Positions 1 to 13,382 are shown, counted from the stretch's first letter. The stretch: DNA of 64,000 nucleotides from Gordionus sp. m RMFG-2023 (GCF_954871325.1 NC_088778.1:21995120-22059119), one strand, 5' to 3'. Program-made: numbers and translations. The notes: generated by a model from the letters alone, not told the origin.

Positions 1-801
1 TTTACTTGATTATTCATAGTATTGATGACATATCAGAAACAGAGTTAAAATAAAAGAAATTTTAAGTTACAAGAAGGTTTACACAAGTAAATTATGAACA
101 AACTTTCAGTAAACTAAGAAAAATTAAAAATAGCCTACTAGCCAATATTGATCAGAATAATCTAGATAGGTACTTTTTAAGGATGACGGTGGACGTTAAT
201 TAGTAGAGCAAATTGAATTAAGTTAAATTCTTGATTATTTGTGTAAATTTTTATTAATGTAAAATAAAATTAGCTGATGCATTAAAAAAAATATATAAAA
301 ATAATAGGGATTTGCATATAGTAATATAATAATATAAAAAGGTGTTAAGTAAAAAACAAAGTAAATAAACTCAAAAATTTTCTTTCGACCCCTTGAACTC
401 TCGTTCCATAGGAGGTTTTCTTTCTCAGTCTGACTCTGGCCCATTCGAAATCTATTCATAGATGAGGTGGTGGGTGAATGATTTGAAGATATAACTAGGT
501 CATAGCGATGAAAATAGGTAACATTCTAATGGCCTATTTGGAATAGAGGCTTCGACAGGAATGATAACAAATCGGGTTAAATCGATGGTCAAAATAAACT
601 GTACTAATTTGCAAACTATCTGGTAGATCAACCTTCTGCTGGTATATGCGACAGTAAGTGTGGTTTTTTGACCTGAAAGAGCTTTGATAGCGTCCATGAA
701 GTAACTGAAGGCCTAATGGATAACAAAATATCTGAGATGAGGCTTATCAGACTTATCAAAAAATGAAAGAGCTGACCAAATAAGGTTATAAAAACCGAGT
801 T
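1..801. other. AT-rich intergenic DNA, no gene recognised
   Basis: I see only AT-rich sequence here. Two short open frames (235-459 minus, 500-697 minus) have low-complexity or unconvincing translations with no family resemblance. No element boundary could be supported. Confidence 0.5.
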
Positions 802-996
802 AGATTTGCTAAACGCCTCGATTTCGCCGATTTTAAATTAAGATTTTAGCCATAATATTATCTAAGCCTCGAGATCTCATTAATAGATGTCAAAATCTTT
901 CTGCCGTTCTTAACCAAAATATCCAGACTTGAGTAATAATTTTTGGCTAAAATTTTGCGTTAGCCGTTCTTAAAAATAGAACCGTTTAACAACACT
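802..996. mobile_element. MITE family B (foldback), copy 1, with 8-bp TSD
   Basis: A 195-bp foldback element. The left end reads AGATTTGCTAAACG and the right end, reversed, AGTGTTGTTAAACGG. Both are flanked by a perfect 8-bp duplication ACCGAGTT (794-801 and 997-1004), the length expected of hAT-type insertion. The arms contain inverted copies of a segment reading approximately AACTCAATATTTTAGCC, so a transcript would fold into a long hairpin. At least eight relatives occur in this window. It has no coding capacity and probably depended on a transposase supplied in trans. Confidence 0.7.
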
Positions 997-1004
997 ACCG
1001 AGTT

Positions 1005-3080
1005 AAAGATGAAAATGAGTTGTGGAGAATTTCGATCAATTGTATATTAGCAGTTGTTGATCAAAAGTAATTTAAAATTAATTACATTAATCAAGTTTTT
1101 TTAAAATCTTTATGGATAAAGTTTTTAAATCCTAATAAACAGGATTGTAATAATTGGCGGTAGGGAATGATTTAAGGGCAAATTTTTACGCAACATAAAT
1201 TGTCATTATTAGTCATTTACAAACTTATAATTATTTAAATTTTAAAATAATCAAAAAATTTGTATAAAATCCCCGGCCCGCCTATAAAACATTTTGCTTA
1301 AGCATATTGATCTCTATAATTGAACAGAGATCTGCAAAGTCCGGCAGCGAAAAATTTAAAAAAAATATATATTACGGACCGAGCTAGTAGCTTTCGTAAA
1401 ATTTTAATGGACCCGGACCGGATATTTATTTTTTATGATTCGTTTTGTAATATGTTAAATGCTCTAAAATGATCAAAATTTACATAAAAAACCAATAAAA
1501 ATTTTTTTCCTTCTTTATACAAAGTGTTGTTAAAGTCAGTGATTTCATTGGTTCTGATCAATTATTTTATTTTAGGGCTGCTTATAAAATAAAACTATGA
1601 GACTAAAAAACATTATTAGTGTCATTTGATATACTATCTTAAATCTAAATGAGTGTTGTTAAAATAATATTACGCTAGCTTGGAGATTTCGCTAAGGTCA
1701 ATAATTGGCATTAAAAATTTACATTTAATTTCAAATTATGCTTAAATGTGAGGGCTAAATAAATTAAAGATCTGTAGTAATCGGCCCACCCAACCTGGCC
1801 GCGGGAATTTTAAAGAAAATTATAATGGGCCAGGACAAAAAAGTCGGTCTGGGGACTGGAAACCTGTAAAAAAAATCTTAAATGATATAGCCCTTTCCGT
1901 GAAAACTTACTATTATGGAGCTGCTATAAAAGACGAGTTTTATATAATGCAATGCTAGTTTTGTACTTTTATATTAAGATTAATATGAAATTAAAGATGA
2001 GTCAGCAATAGAAGAGTTAAGAATTTTATGGGTTTTTCGGCCATCCGTGAAACTATTTATATCTGGTCAAGTCGATTAAGTTAACGGCAATGTGTTACTT
2101 TTCCAACTTTAAATTACTTTTTGAGCGTTTTTTTAAATTTAAAAATCTAACCTGATATGTATTCAGACATGTTTAGAATACCTATCTTTGAATTGTAGAC
2201 GCCATATACCTTTGATTCATTTATATAAAATCTATGGAAAAACGAATATAAATTATATTAAGTTCAAAAGTTCATGGCAAAATTGCTTGAAATTCATATT
2301 CCAAACATGAAGAAATACATAGTTGAAAAATAACACATTGCAGGTTGCCGCTATACATCCCCAATTCTTCTAAGGAAAATATATATTAGACGTACCCACA
2401 AAAAAGGTTAAAAACAAAATACCTTCTTATTCCTACCAAAACAATATAAATATCTAATTTTGGCAGACTAAATTAGTTAAATTATAAATGTTAATATAAT
2501 TTTTATTTTTATGCGGTTCAATAATTACAACAATGTTTTTCTTCGTTTTCTTTTTCGTATCACATAATAATTTATAAAATAAATAAAATTTTAAAATAAA
2601 TATTTTTTAAAAACAATTATAAAAATAAACAAATTTTTATTTCTTGTCTTTTACATTGTTTTTTATATTATTTTGTTTGAAAATCGATAATAAAAAAATA
2701 CGTTATAAATATTTTAATGATTTCTAATAAAAATAAAATAAAACGGGAATTTTATTTGGTATTATTGATTTCCCCTTCCCAAGGAAAATAAAACTTATAA
2801 TTTTTTTTATTTTTAATTCTCTTCTTTTTTAAAAAAATTTATATTCTTTTCATTGTATAAAAAAAAGTTATTCTATTCAAAATCTCAGCATTCCTTCTAG
2901 CTGCATGTGAAGATGTGCTTCCAGTTTGTCTTAATTCTGAACACATGAGGGGAGGGGAGGGGGCACCTTTTTTTATATTATTAGGAACGTCATGTCGGTA
3001 AATAGTCACACATACTAAAATTATACTGAAAAAATTGTAAAATAAAATGAATATATTTCAATGCCTGATGTAGGATAGTG
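1005..3080. other. AT-rich DNA with fragments of GC-rich MITEs
   Basis: No gene recognised. About 1325-1440 starts with CAGAGATCTGCAAAG and continues with GC-rich CCGG-containing blocks, the signature of MITE family A, but no matching right end or target duplication was found. About 1770-1880 has a similar GC-rich block (GGCCCACCCAACCTGGCC). The rest, including 2500-2880, is very AT-rich with long A and T runs. Confidence 0.4.
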
Positions 3081-3084
3081 GGCT

Positions 3085-3303
3085 TTGATGTTGTTAAACG
3101 GCTCGATTTGAGTCGAATTTTAAAAATGACTAACTCAATATATTATTCAGAAAATATTACACAAGCCTGAAGATTTTGCACATAGATGGCACAAAGGTTT
3201 GGACATCTATTCACGAAACTTAAGGACAGGCAATATTTTTCTGGCTAAAATATTGAGTTAGCCGTTTTTAAAAGAGGCTCAATTCGAGCCTTTTACCAAC
3301 ACT
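3085..3303. mobile_element. MITE family B, copy 2
   Basis: Foldback element with left end GATGTTGTTAAACGGCTCG and right end, reversed, AGTGTTGGTAAAAGGCTCG. It is flanked by near-identical octamers AGTGGGCT (3077-3084) and AGTGGGGT (3304-3311), 7 of 8 matching. Interior arms are inverted copies containing ATATTGAGTTAGCC and its complement. Confidence 0.6.
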
Positions 3304-3311
3304 AGTGGGGT

Positions 3312-4355
3312 TGATATATATGAAATATAGACGAAAGACTTATCTTGGTTAGGGTTTTGCTTTAAAAGTATAAAGTTAAATTTTTCAGATTTGTTTTAAG
3401 ATATAAATTATTTATCTCATCTGCTTGATTTCTATAAAAAATACATAGTGGGGTAGGATTAGATTAATAAATGGTGTTTAAAATATCTTTTTAGCATGTT
3501 ACTATTTACCGACACCTTCCTTGCATTCAGTAACAATAATGGCCCCAGGGATTTTTATAAAATATATAGATTTTGAAACAAGGTTATAAATTATAGTGTA
3601 TTCTTTATTTGTATAAATAATATTTTATTCAGCTAGTTATGTAGATTTGCATAAAATATGAAGGTCCAAGATCAAAAAAAAATGACATATCAGGGAAGGA
3701 AAGGTAATATTAGAGTAAAGAATCATAATTATTTATGCAAACGATTTTTCATTCAATGCTAAATAAAATATAGTAAAACCTTACATTAATAGATAGGAAG
3801 CCAAAATTTTTTTAAGAATACACACTCTTAAACGTATTATTATAACCTTTTCATCTTAACTCTAACCTATTCGAGAAGGTTGAATCAGAGAAAAATGATT
3901 GCCACGCTGGAATTGAACTAACATGGCGCAGTTTGGCAATGAAGGTATCTAACCTTAAAACCACTTAAAATATTTTTGTAAATGGTATTTTACTCGTTTT
4001 AATAGTGAATTTTATGTAAATCAAATTTTTTTAAAAAAATTCCCAACTGATATAACATTATCCTGAAAAGTCGCAGCTTTTTATCAATATAAAAGTTCGG
4101 ATAAGAATCCAATCCTTAAGAAAGATAGCCCTATCTGACGAGCATAAAAATTTCGCTGATCTAGTTAAACCGAAAAAAAAAATTTTTTAATTAAAAAGTT
4201 TAAAGTAATGATCATAGAAACCAGTTTGGAACCTAAAAATTTCAGATTAAAATTATATATTGTGTTAAAAAAATATATTTTAATCTTTTTAAGAATTATT
4301 ATCCTTTTTTTCAAAAAAAATTGATCTCATAAAGATTTATTGGAAAAATAAGTAT
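3312..4355. other. AT-rich DNA, no gene recognised
   Basis: No protein-coding signal. A short stretch near 3895-3965 has weak tRNA-like T-arm character on the minus strand, but it is too degenerate to call. Confidence 0.4.
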
Positions 4356-4484
4356 CAAAGACCTGCAGAGGCACTATTTGAACGGCGGCCCAGCTTTTAT
4401 ATTTTCAGGTCCGGTCCAGCCCGGATTTTTTTAGATAATGGCGATTTTAAAATACAGCCCCATCCGAGGGCCTGCACGTCTCTG
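4356..4484. mobile_element. MITE family A, short copy with 8-bp TSD
   Basis: A 129-bp element starting CAAAGACCTGCAGAGG and ending, reversed, CAGAGACGTGCAGGCC. It is flanked by ATAAGTAT (4348-4355) and ATAAATAT (4485-4492), 7 of 8 identical. The interior is GC-rich, as in other family A members. The end sequence (CAGAGACC-like) and 8-bp duplication point to a hAT-mobilised nonautonomous element. Confidence 0.65.
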
Positions 4485-4492
4485 ATAAATAT

Positions 4493-6700
4493 TTTCATCT
4501 TTGCCCACCCCCCGAGGACTTCAATTTAGAAAATGTTTGTTTATCTATTATTCTCTTTTTATTAATTTGCCGGCCATTTTTATGGGCAATTAGCATGGTA
4601 GCAGGATAGCCGGACCCATTAATTAATATTTTATGTTTATCAGAAAGGTCAAACTCAATATTCGACAAACCATCTTGCCTTACCATGTGAATACATGGTA
4701 ACATTTAATTTTATTCATTTTTAAAGCGCCATTAAGGAGGGAATACAGTCACTTTTATATTTGAACAAAGCCTTGTTTATAGAAAATTTAGACTGAGGGG
4801 GCATGCTTATTTTAAAATTTGGCTAAAGAACAGTCTTATATAATAAAGTTATTTATATATGATGTTTATATTTTGCAGCTGGATAATAAATAAATTATCT
4901 GCTATTAGGAGTATTTGGGAATTTCCTATAGGGGTAAGGAAAGACATTTGGTTGACATTTTTTATAAATTTTATTAGAGGGCTTGAGGTGGTTACATTGA
5001 TAAAAGGAGGGTGGGAAGGAGAGTGTAGGAATGTATCAATTTGCTCGAAATCATAATTACAAGAAATTTTCTGAGGGGGTGAGGTCCGTTTAATTAGACA
5101 AAATTGGATTAGGTAAGATAGTTTATGCAATAACGTTAATAAGATTTATTTTGATTTATCCTAAAAAATATTTTAATATCACGATGGGTGTTACATGCCG
5201 ATATAAAAGTTCCGAATTAAAATCTTTTAAGCTTAACTGCTATACCATATTTAAGAAATATATGTGACAGTCGAGAATCGAACCTCTCCCATTGGTATTT
5301 CTAGCATGAGATATTTAAATTTATTCCTATAGTTAAAATTCTAAATGATTTCTTCAAGATTCAGAAACAAATTTGATTTATAAAGATTTCTTTATGCACT
5401 ATTGATATTTCTTAATATAACTGACCAAGATATTGAAAATTAAATTTTTTATTTAATTTACTCTTTGTATAAACTTCCGCTAGATGGCGTGTTTGTACTA
5501 AAAACAATAAATAAAATGATGGGTGAGAGAGAGTTAATATGGTGCGGGTAATAAAAAAAATTTTTAATTTATGGTTCATGATTAAATTTTAAAAATAATT
5601 TAATAATATAAATTTTCAAGTAAACCAAATATATTCCTCGGATTGGCTGCAAAAAAAATCAAAACTTCCTAATTCTTTATTAGTTGCATTCATCATCATC
5701 TATGCATCAATAACTTTATCTGACTTATCTTTGGCTTAAAATACTCTAAAAAATTGATGCATTTTATATCAATTTTGAAACCACAAATGATCTCTCCCTC
5801 TAAGCCTTACTAACACTGAGATTTGGTCGAAGCATTGTTAAATAGTGTGATTAAATAGGGGTGTGCTGATGGATTCAAAAAATATCTGATCGAGCTTTCT
5901 TTAAAACCAGTCCGATATTTGTAAATATAATTGTATAATAACAAATTAATGAAAGGAACTTAAATACATTTGTTGTAATGTTGAAAAAAAAAATTTGTTA
6001 TATTATCTGCAACAAAAAAATGATTTTGAATATTTGAATAAATATTTTATATCACCCTTATTGTGTGGGTCTTGCATTTCTAAAATTACCAGAATTGAGC
6101 ATTAACATTAATATCGGTCCTAAACAAGTGGGTTAAATATGGTAATTTATATAATGTCCAGGCCCAACATTAAATTAGTAATAATTTTTAAAATCTGCTT
6201 GAACAGAGGCGGGAGGGATAGTTGGTTACAAATACTATTTTGGGATTGTGATTATAAAATATATTTTTAAAAAATGACCAGCAAAATTTTCCAAAATGAT
6301 TATATACTCTTTTAAAATTATTAAATCCAAAATTCAAGGTCCTTTTTTCACAATTAGTAATATAATATAAACGAAAAAAAAACAACAATTTTTTAAATAC
6401 ATTTCTGGCATGCTATCAAAGAGCGCAAATATTTCGATTTTTAAGATTTTTTTCCATTTAATTCAATATTTTAAAGGATTTAGTGCCTTTTTCATTATAA
6501 AAATTTCATTTTTTTTAGTATAAAAGGTTATTTAAATTTTTTTAAAGTTAAAATGAATATCATCAGCGTATAACTTTAACTAACTAATTTGTAAATTGTA
6601 ATTTTAAAATATATATAAAATATACAATACCTTAAGCACCATATTTGATATTATAGCAAAACAGAAAGAATGAAAGTAAAAAAATGTTGACTATTTCTAT
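4493..6700. other. AT-rich DNA, no gene recognised
   Basis: Overlapping opposite-strand short frames at 4849-5130 look like chance openings. About 5268-5315 has a tRNA T-arm-like string on the minus strand (GGTTCGATTCTCGA) without a convincing A box. No element ends were paired. Confidence 0.4.
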
Positions 6701-6708
6701 TAGTATTT

Positions 6709-8321
6709 AGTATGCTATAAACGTTACTTTAAGGAAACGCTCGTTACTTTTGAAAAGAGAACACATTACTCGTTACTTAAATAAATACTAAATTTTCTTT
6801 TATTTCTAAAAATAATTTATTAGCGTTTGATAATTTTTTTAACAATTTATTTTCAAAATTTTTATGAGTGCTTAGTGATCAAATATATTAGCTGTGCTAA
6901 ATACAGGTTAAACTGCGCAGAGAATGGGATGGCGGTATTATATTTAATAAATTTTAATTGGGGCGATTTATTTAAAATATTTAAAGAATGATCTTTATTT
7001 TCAGATCTTCACGAGAGTCTTTATTTAGATCCTCATCAATTTTTTAAAACGTTTATCAGAATTCAATCTGAATTCGTAGTTTTACTATCAAATGTTTTTA
7101 TAGATTTGAGCTGCTGGATATCAAGGTTGATATATTTGAATTTGGGCACAATCTACACTTACAAAGTATAGACTTAGTGACCTTTTACTTTAATTGTGTA
7201 AGAAATGTTTCATACTGGGGCCAGGATAGAATTAAATTATCTTCATTTGAAAAAAATAAGTACTACTGATTATTTTTTTCTAAAATAAATAATAATCATA
7301 GAGCATATAAATTAACATAATTTGATTGATTCGATATAAGATTAAAAAGTAAAAGCAGCGGCGTTCTTGCTACTCTAAGAGGGGTGATGTAATATACACT
7401 TCAAATTATTACAGCGAGGAGTGATACACCCCCATAAGTTATACTCCTATATCATTTTGATGCACCTTCCTCCTTGTTTACCTTGGTTATTGGGTTTGGA
7501 GACAGTGAATTTTAATGGTTTGATAAGTTTAAGGTACTATAGTAAGGTTTTTGATAGAAAATTTTAGTTACTTAGTAACTAATCTTGACTATATAATTCA
7601 ATAAAAATGTTAAATAAAATAAAGATGAAGAACTTTGGTGGTTGATCTGAATTAAAATCCCGATTTAAATTATTTTAAAATGCATTTGTAACAGACTCAA
7701 CATTCCTTTTTCATTACTAATGAAGCAAATGTCATACTGATGATTACAGTATGGCGTTGCAACCTTTACATTGAAATCGTAATCTCGGAGGGCAAACCCT
7801 TGCTTGGACACGAGCTCCCCTTCCAATTTTAACAAAGACGCTCTAAATAGAGCTCATAATTTGAAGGTCACCAAAGCCCCACGGATTCTTCAAATTACAT
7901 ATTCGTCTTAAACAGCATATCGGGATTTGCCTAAAAATTTCTTTGACCACGTCGGTTGCCAAATCAGGAAACATCGGGGGAGCCCCGTGAAGGCTTACTT
8001 AAGGCAGAGGGCAATAACTATTCTAAGGCATTATGTTTCATTAATTAGCACCTCTTTTATCTATGTATAGCAATCTTTAAACTATATTGTTATATCCATA
8101 ATACCATATAAACTATATATATAACAATGATTATACCTAAATTTTAACATTTTAAATTATGATATTTATCTATATTCTTTTAGAAGAATTTTTAGGTACC
8201 ATTTTGAGTTACCGTTACTCAAAATAAAGAAACGCACTACTCGTTACCCTCTGAAATGGGTAACGAATGGCGTTCCTCTCAGAAAAGGTATCGTCGCTAA
8301 TAACGACGTTACTTTACGCAC
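6709..8321. mobile_element. hAT-like element with GTTACY subterminal repeats
   Basis: The left end AGTATGCTATAAACGTTACT and the right end, reversed, GTGCGTAAAGTAACGTCG are imperfect inverted repeats. They are flanked by TAGTATTT (6701-6708) and TAGTATTC (8322-8329), 7 of 8 identical. Short GTTAC/GTTACC motifs are clustered in both orientations just inside each end, as in the subterminal repeats that hAT transposases bind. The middle is AT-rich except for a GC-richer patch around 7690-8040, and no transposase domain could be read. Probably nonautonomous or badly decayed. A related repeat cluster lies near 25220-25380. Confidence 0.5.
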
Positions 8322-8599
8322 TAGTATTCAGTAGTGTATGTAAATGCCAAAAACCTTAAACATTTGAACTTGAACAGACAGACAGCAGCGTCCAAGCCAA
8401 CTTCTGCAAAAAAAATTTCCGCAGATAGGAGGCATCATTATTTTAGCGAGAAGTCTTTGTATGTCTTAAGCAGAACGCTTTTTTTGTTCCGCCAAGATTA
8501 AAAAAATTGGCTCTTTATTTTCAAATAAATCAGCGATGGTATTTAAAAGTGAAATCTTAAAATATCATGTACACAAAAAAAATATAGTAATGTAAGGTA

Positions 8600-8775
8600 A
8601 GCGTTGTTAAACGGCTCGATTTTTAAAACGGTTTAATATTACATAAGCTTGTAGATTTTGCTCATAGATGGTATAAAGATTTGGACATCAGTTAACGAAA
8701 TCTCGAGGCTTATGTAATATTATTTTGGCTAAAATCTTAATTTAAAATGGGTTAATTCGACCGTTTAACAATACT
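8600..8775. mobile_element. MITE family B, copy 3
   Basis: Foldback element with left end AGCGTTGTTAAACGGCTCG and right end, reversed, AGTATTGTTAAACGGTCG. The interior keeps the inverted arms with AATATT and GGCTAAAATCTTAA. No clean target duplication directly abuts the ends. Confidence 0.55.
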
Positions 8776-8827
8776 AATTCAATGTAAGGTTTAGAAAATA
8801 GGTGCTTAAATAAACATCACTTGAAAC

Positions 8828-10629
8828 CAAGGCCATAGCAATGGGGGGGGGCAGTCCCCCAGAAAAATTTTTGGCCCCTAAACCTGGCCCCCCGAAAAAT
8901 ATTTGGCCCCCAAATTTAAAAAAATTATTATAGTTAGTTATTAAAATTTAATTAACCATTAAAAATTAAATCTCAATGAAAATGCAACAAAAGTTTTAGA
9001 ATAAATATTATTTATTTATTTTATACAAATTAATAAACAAGTTGTGAAAACCTGAGCATAATATTCGTTATATTTTTTGTGGAAATATCCAAGAAAATTT
9101 AATAGAAATCATTAATTTGTAATATCTTTAATTGTATTTTAAAGCAACTTAATGAATTAATTAATTCTTTGAATATGGTGCAAACGTCATGTCTGGCCGA
9201 AATGGATGAGTACAAACTCTGTTTCAAAAAATTAATAAAAAGTGCTTTATATACACATTGCTACAAGTGATAAAAAATTGCTCCATTTGAGCCAATTTTT
9301 AAAAACGGCTAACTCAATATTTTAACTCAGGAAAATATTGTCTAAGCCTCGCGATTTCGATAATAAATGTTCAAACCTGGCTACACCTATGAGTAAAATC
9401 TTTAGGCTTGTGTAATATTTTTCTGGATTAAATACTGATTTCGCCGTTTTTAAAAATCGGCTAAAATGAGGCGATTTTAAATTATTACTAATTTTTTTAA
9501 TTTAACTAATGCATTTTTAGCCGTTTTAATGTATCCTGTAAATATACAGGCCATCTTAAGAGATAGGCCAGAGGTGGTTAGTTCATTTAAAACCATCTCG
9601 TATCATTTATGAGAATTTTGAAGTTATTGGTGAAATTATTTTACTTTTCCAATAGAACTCTTAACTCCGAGATTTCCACTCATGATTCAATCGAAGCCTC
9701 TGCTCTTTTAGCACAATGCGTTAATATAAATTACATTATATTGGTCATTTAAATTTATGAGGTATTAATAACAATAAATTAGATCCACTAAATAAGTATC
9801 TATGTCAGTAGGTACTAATAGATGCTAAAAATTGTATTGATTCCACAATTAATATATTTAAAAAAAAATAAAGTTATAATTCTTTTGATTTGATAAAAAT
9901 TAAGGCTGAAAAACTTATATCAAAATTTAATCTCATCCCTCAATACTCATCAATCTTGAATTTTTTTTAGTCGATACCAAATTTCAATTTAATTGTGAAA
10001 AGGATTTCAATTGTAATTGTTTAAAAATGAATTATTATAATTATAGATTACTTGTAGATCGTTTTTTAGATAGATTTACATAAGTTGAATATAATCTTCT
10101 ATCATATTTTAATATATCGTCCCCCCTTGACCCTAATTATTTTATATCAGATAAAATGACCACATTAGAATCATTATCAAACTTAAATATGGAAACTTAA
10201 CATCATGAAATGAAAATAACAAGAGAATTAATAGCTGCAGAAGTTAAAGAAAGATAATTTTGAAAATATCGTAAATATTATGTATAAAAAAATATCATTT
10301 TGCATTTAAATGATTGCATAAATGCAACTCAGCAGCAATCATCGTATATCAACGCCTTTTTGTGGGGGCTCATTTTCTACACTAAAGAGAGTTCTATCAC
10401 TAGAGAATCGATGAAAGATAGATATAAACAAAATTTACAATTAAAATGGCATATGTAAAAAAATAACACAGAATTTAGCTTTTAATTCATTTATGATAAA
10501 ATTTTAAAATAAAAATGGTCTTTTACAAATTTTCACTAAAAATAGCAAAAAATTTCTGAGTGTCTAAGTATTTGTTTTATTTCAAAATAATCCCCCCCCC
10601 CCATCTAGAAGTTCCTGGTAACGGCCCTG
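8828..10629. mobile_element. hAT transposon (CAGGGCC-type ends), decayed, with 8-bp TSD
   Basis: A 1.8-kb element. Left end CAAGGCCATAGCAATGGGGG; right end, reversed, CAGGGCCGTTACCAGGAAC. The flanking octamers are CTTGAAAC (8820-8827) and CTTGACAC (10630-10637), 7 of 8 matching. Long G or C tracts sit just inside both ends. The interior is recognisably the same family as 15119-17635: it shares, for example, a segment reading CLAEM(D/E)EYK and the AT-rich stretches that follow. The transposase is destroyed by many stops. A family B MITE has inserted inside it at about 9280-9490. Confidence 0.75.
9280..9490. mobile_element. MITE family B, copy 4, nested in hAT
   Basis: This stretch contains GAGCCAATTTTTAAAAACGG and its inverted partner, with the typical AACTCAATATTTTAACTCAG arm. 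It is absent from the equivalent position of the related hAT at 15119-17635, so it is a later insertion. Exact ends are blurred. Confidence 0.5.
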
Positions 10630-10637
10630 CTTGACAC

Positions 10638-12960
10638 CATTATGATGTTTCTTTTACATGATATTTAATTCATCTCAATAGATAATTAAAATAGGATAGA
10701 ATTGTCAATTGAGTATAGGGACAATCCATTTTTGCCAACCCTTGTAAAAACTTAATCACAAAAAAAAGCAAGTCAAATCGTTTAAAGTAGGCCACTTAAT
10801 TCATGAATACTATAATTAGTAAATTATTTTAAGAACTTATAATCATTCAATTTTATATTTTAATAATAATAAATAAGTTATATTTTAATAAAAAATTTAA
10901 AACAGCACCTGAAATAAAAAGATCACATGATACAAAACGCGGCACGCATTTTGTATTATATTATTTATTTTGTTCATGTGTATTTTTTAAAAAATTATTT
11001 TAAATGATAAAAAATAAAAACACACAAAATAAAAAAGTAAATAATTGAATATTGTTGACGTTTTAATATTAAATATAGTAAAAACGTAATTAATATATAA
11101 GAATTATCTTTTACATATAAAATTAAGCAGGTATGCTAAAATTAGAATGAATTGATAAAGTAGTCATTAAGCCAACTCCCAATAGGACTTATCCAAGCAT
11201 TTCGCCTAAAAAAGATTGACTTAAACTATTGAGAAGAAATTCTAAGAAAAAAAATGAGTTTGTAGAAATTATATTATCCAACATTGGACATCCATATTTA
11301 TTATGGAAAGTTAAACTAATTGTAGAGGTTGTGGTGACTAATAATCAACAACTTAATTTATTGACCTTAAATTTTAAAATCACTTTTAAGTAGTGTTGCA
11401 GTTGAAACGGCTCGATTTGAGCTATTTTTAAAACGGCTAACTCAATATTTTAGCCAGAATTTACTCTGAGATTTCTCTAATAGATGTCCATACCTTACGT
11501 AATATTTTTCTGAATAAAATATTGAGTCCGTTTTTAAAAATCGGCTCGAAACGAGCCGTTTAACAACACTACTGTTAAGGTCGCCTTTATTGTAAGACGT
11601 AAATGGCAGTATCGTGCTTATTCTGAAAGTGGTCTTAGTCAATGGCCAGCCTTTTTAAAAGTTTCAAATTGTAATGTTGTAATAAAAAAATTACTTTTCT
11701 CTAGCCTGAGCATCGGAGGGCACATTGTTGCCTTTACCTTTTGAATACATCATGAATTCATAGGATTATTGGGATTTTTTGACATTTTTTTTTGCTATAT
11801 AATAGATTTTTTTTGGAATAATTTACCAATGAATATCGAATATAAATGATAGGGATGTGTTTGCAATGAAATTTCAAGATAATTTTTTTAGCTTTGGGAC
11901 TTTGTAAAATTTATCACCATCCAAATTCTTCATTTTGCTTTAAAAAAATTTTTTTAGACAAATCACATTTGTATATGTCCTGTGTTTTTTTTTGGTGATT
12001 TTATACTAGTTTCAAAAAAAAAATTTGTTTTTTTCTAACAAATTATCATTTCTTTTTAAAAAAAACCCAATATGTTTTTTATTTTAATTTTTAATGTATA
12101 TAATATTTACATCTTCATTTTATTTTTATAGTAAAAAATTATAAAACTTATTATTTATTTATTTAATTTATTACTCGATATTTATAATTTAATGCAAAAA
12201 AATAATCATAAAATTAAATTTATATGTAAAAATATAATTATTTTAAAAAAATATAATATTTACTAAAATTAAAAAATAGAAAGAATAAAAATAAAGATTT
12301 TCATTATTCTTTGAATTCATTATTTTAAAAACAATAAAATGAAGAATAAAATAATGAAGTATGCATTTTTTTGTTTTTTCTACTTATTTTGTTTACGAAA
12401 TGAAATCAATAAAATCAAATTTTATTTATTTATAAAAAAAATATTATGTAAAAAAAATAAAAACCTGTTTAATTGATCTTTTATGTTATAAGCAAACAGG
12501 ACTTAACTCAGTTTCTACTAATTGGCGCTCCGGAACAAACAAATTATTTATTTTATGATTTCCTAAAATTTGAGATAAAAATAAAATCCTTATGAGTGCT
12601 CATTCATTAAGAATTTGCAACGATGATTTGAGAGGATTATAGATGATCGATTTCCAAAATGAATAATAAATTAAATGTTATTGATAGATACTAGATTATT
12701 AGTTAATTTACTAAATAATATCATATGTAAATATTGAATTGAATCTCTCTAATTTAATTAATAAAATAATAAGCATTTGATGAATATATTAATTTTTTAT
12801 GATTTATTTACTTAATTTAATAAAATCTATCTTTTTTATGATTTTGTAAGGGTCCTTTGAATAATCAATGGCGTAACCAAGTGGGCTGTGCCGCAGCCGG
12901 GCTCAGACCATATACCGAAAATCAAATCCAAAACAATTTTTCTCGTTACTTTACTAATTT
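10638..12960. other. AT-rich DNA with one MITE; no gene
   Basis: No coding signal apart from chance frames. Contains the family B MITE at about 11393-11570. Near 12868-12910 the string CAATGGCGTAACCAAGTGGG, followed by a GC-rich block, looks like the left end of a hAT-type element, but no partner end was found. 12000-12480 is very AT-rich. Confidence 0.4.
11393..11570. mobile_element. MITE family B, copy 5
   Basis: Foldback element with left end (T)AGTGTTGCAGTTGAAACGG and right end, reversed, (T)AGTGTTGTTAAACGGCTCG. The arms are inverted copies around a short loop and include the AACTCAATATTTTAGCC segment and its complement. It has no coding function; the minus-strand frame across it is incidental. 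Confidence 0.6.
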
Positions 12961-12969
12961 AATTTATAT

Positions 12970-13178
12970 CAGAGACCTGCAGAGATACCATTTACGGTTT
13001 TTTTAAAAAAAACAATTTGGCCGGTCAGACTTGGCCCGGATTTTTTAAAAATATATTACATTTATTTTTAATTTTTATAGCTAATGTCTATATAAATGTT
13101 CGGTTTTAAAATGGCCCGGGTATTTTTTTTAAAAAAATTTTTTAGGCCCGGCCTGGAAGAAAGATTAAAAAGTCTCTG
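12970..13178. mobile_element. MITE family A with perfect 8-bp TSD
   Basis: A 209-bp element starting CAGAGACCTGCAGAGATACC and ending in AGTCTCTG. The perfect duplication ATTTATAT lies at 12962-12969 and 13179-13186. The interior is GC-rich (GGCCGGTCAGACTTGGCCCG). This copy gives one of the cleanest views of the family's ends. Confidence 0.75.
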
Positions 13179-13382
13179 ATTTATATATATAAAAAATTAA
13201 ACATAGAAGATTGGATTAAACGCTTCGAAACCTGTTGAATTTTTTTTTTTATAAATCTATTAATTATTGATTCCGTTTTAAAGTAGTTGGTTATTTTTTT
13301 TTTGAATGAATTCATTAATTAATTTTTAGAAACTGGTAAGCAGAACTTACTGATCTGAAAAATGTTAACTCTCTATTTATAT

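Noticed and set aside
3895-3965. Second tRNA-like stretch (AGTTCAATTCC, minus strand)
   Set aside because: The B box deviates, the A box does not fit the consensus and no cloverleaf can be drawn.
5268-5315. tRNA-like T-arm (GGTTCGATTCTCGA, minus strand)
   Set aside because: No acceptable A box or acceptor stem at the right distance; too degenerate to call a tRNA or SINE.
7690-8040. F-box-like reading on the minus strand (DVVKEIFRQIPICCLRRI)
   Set aside because: The similarity is short and generic, and the frame ends quickly. It lies inside a hAT-like element, so I kept it only as a point to check.
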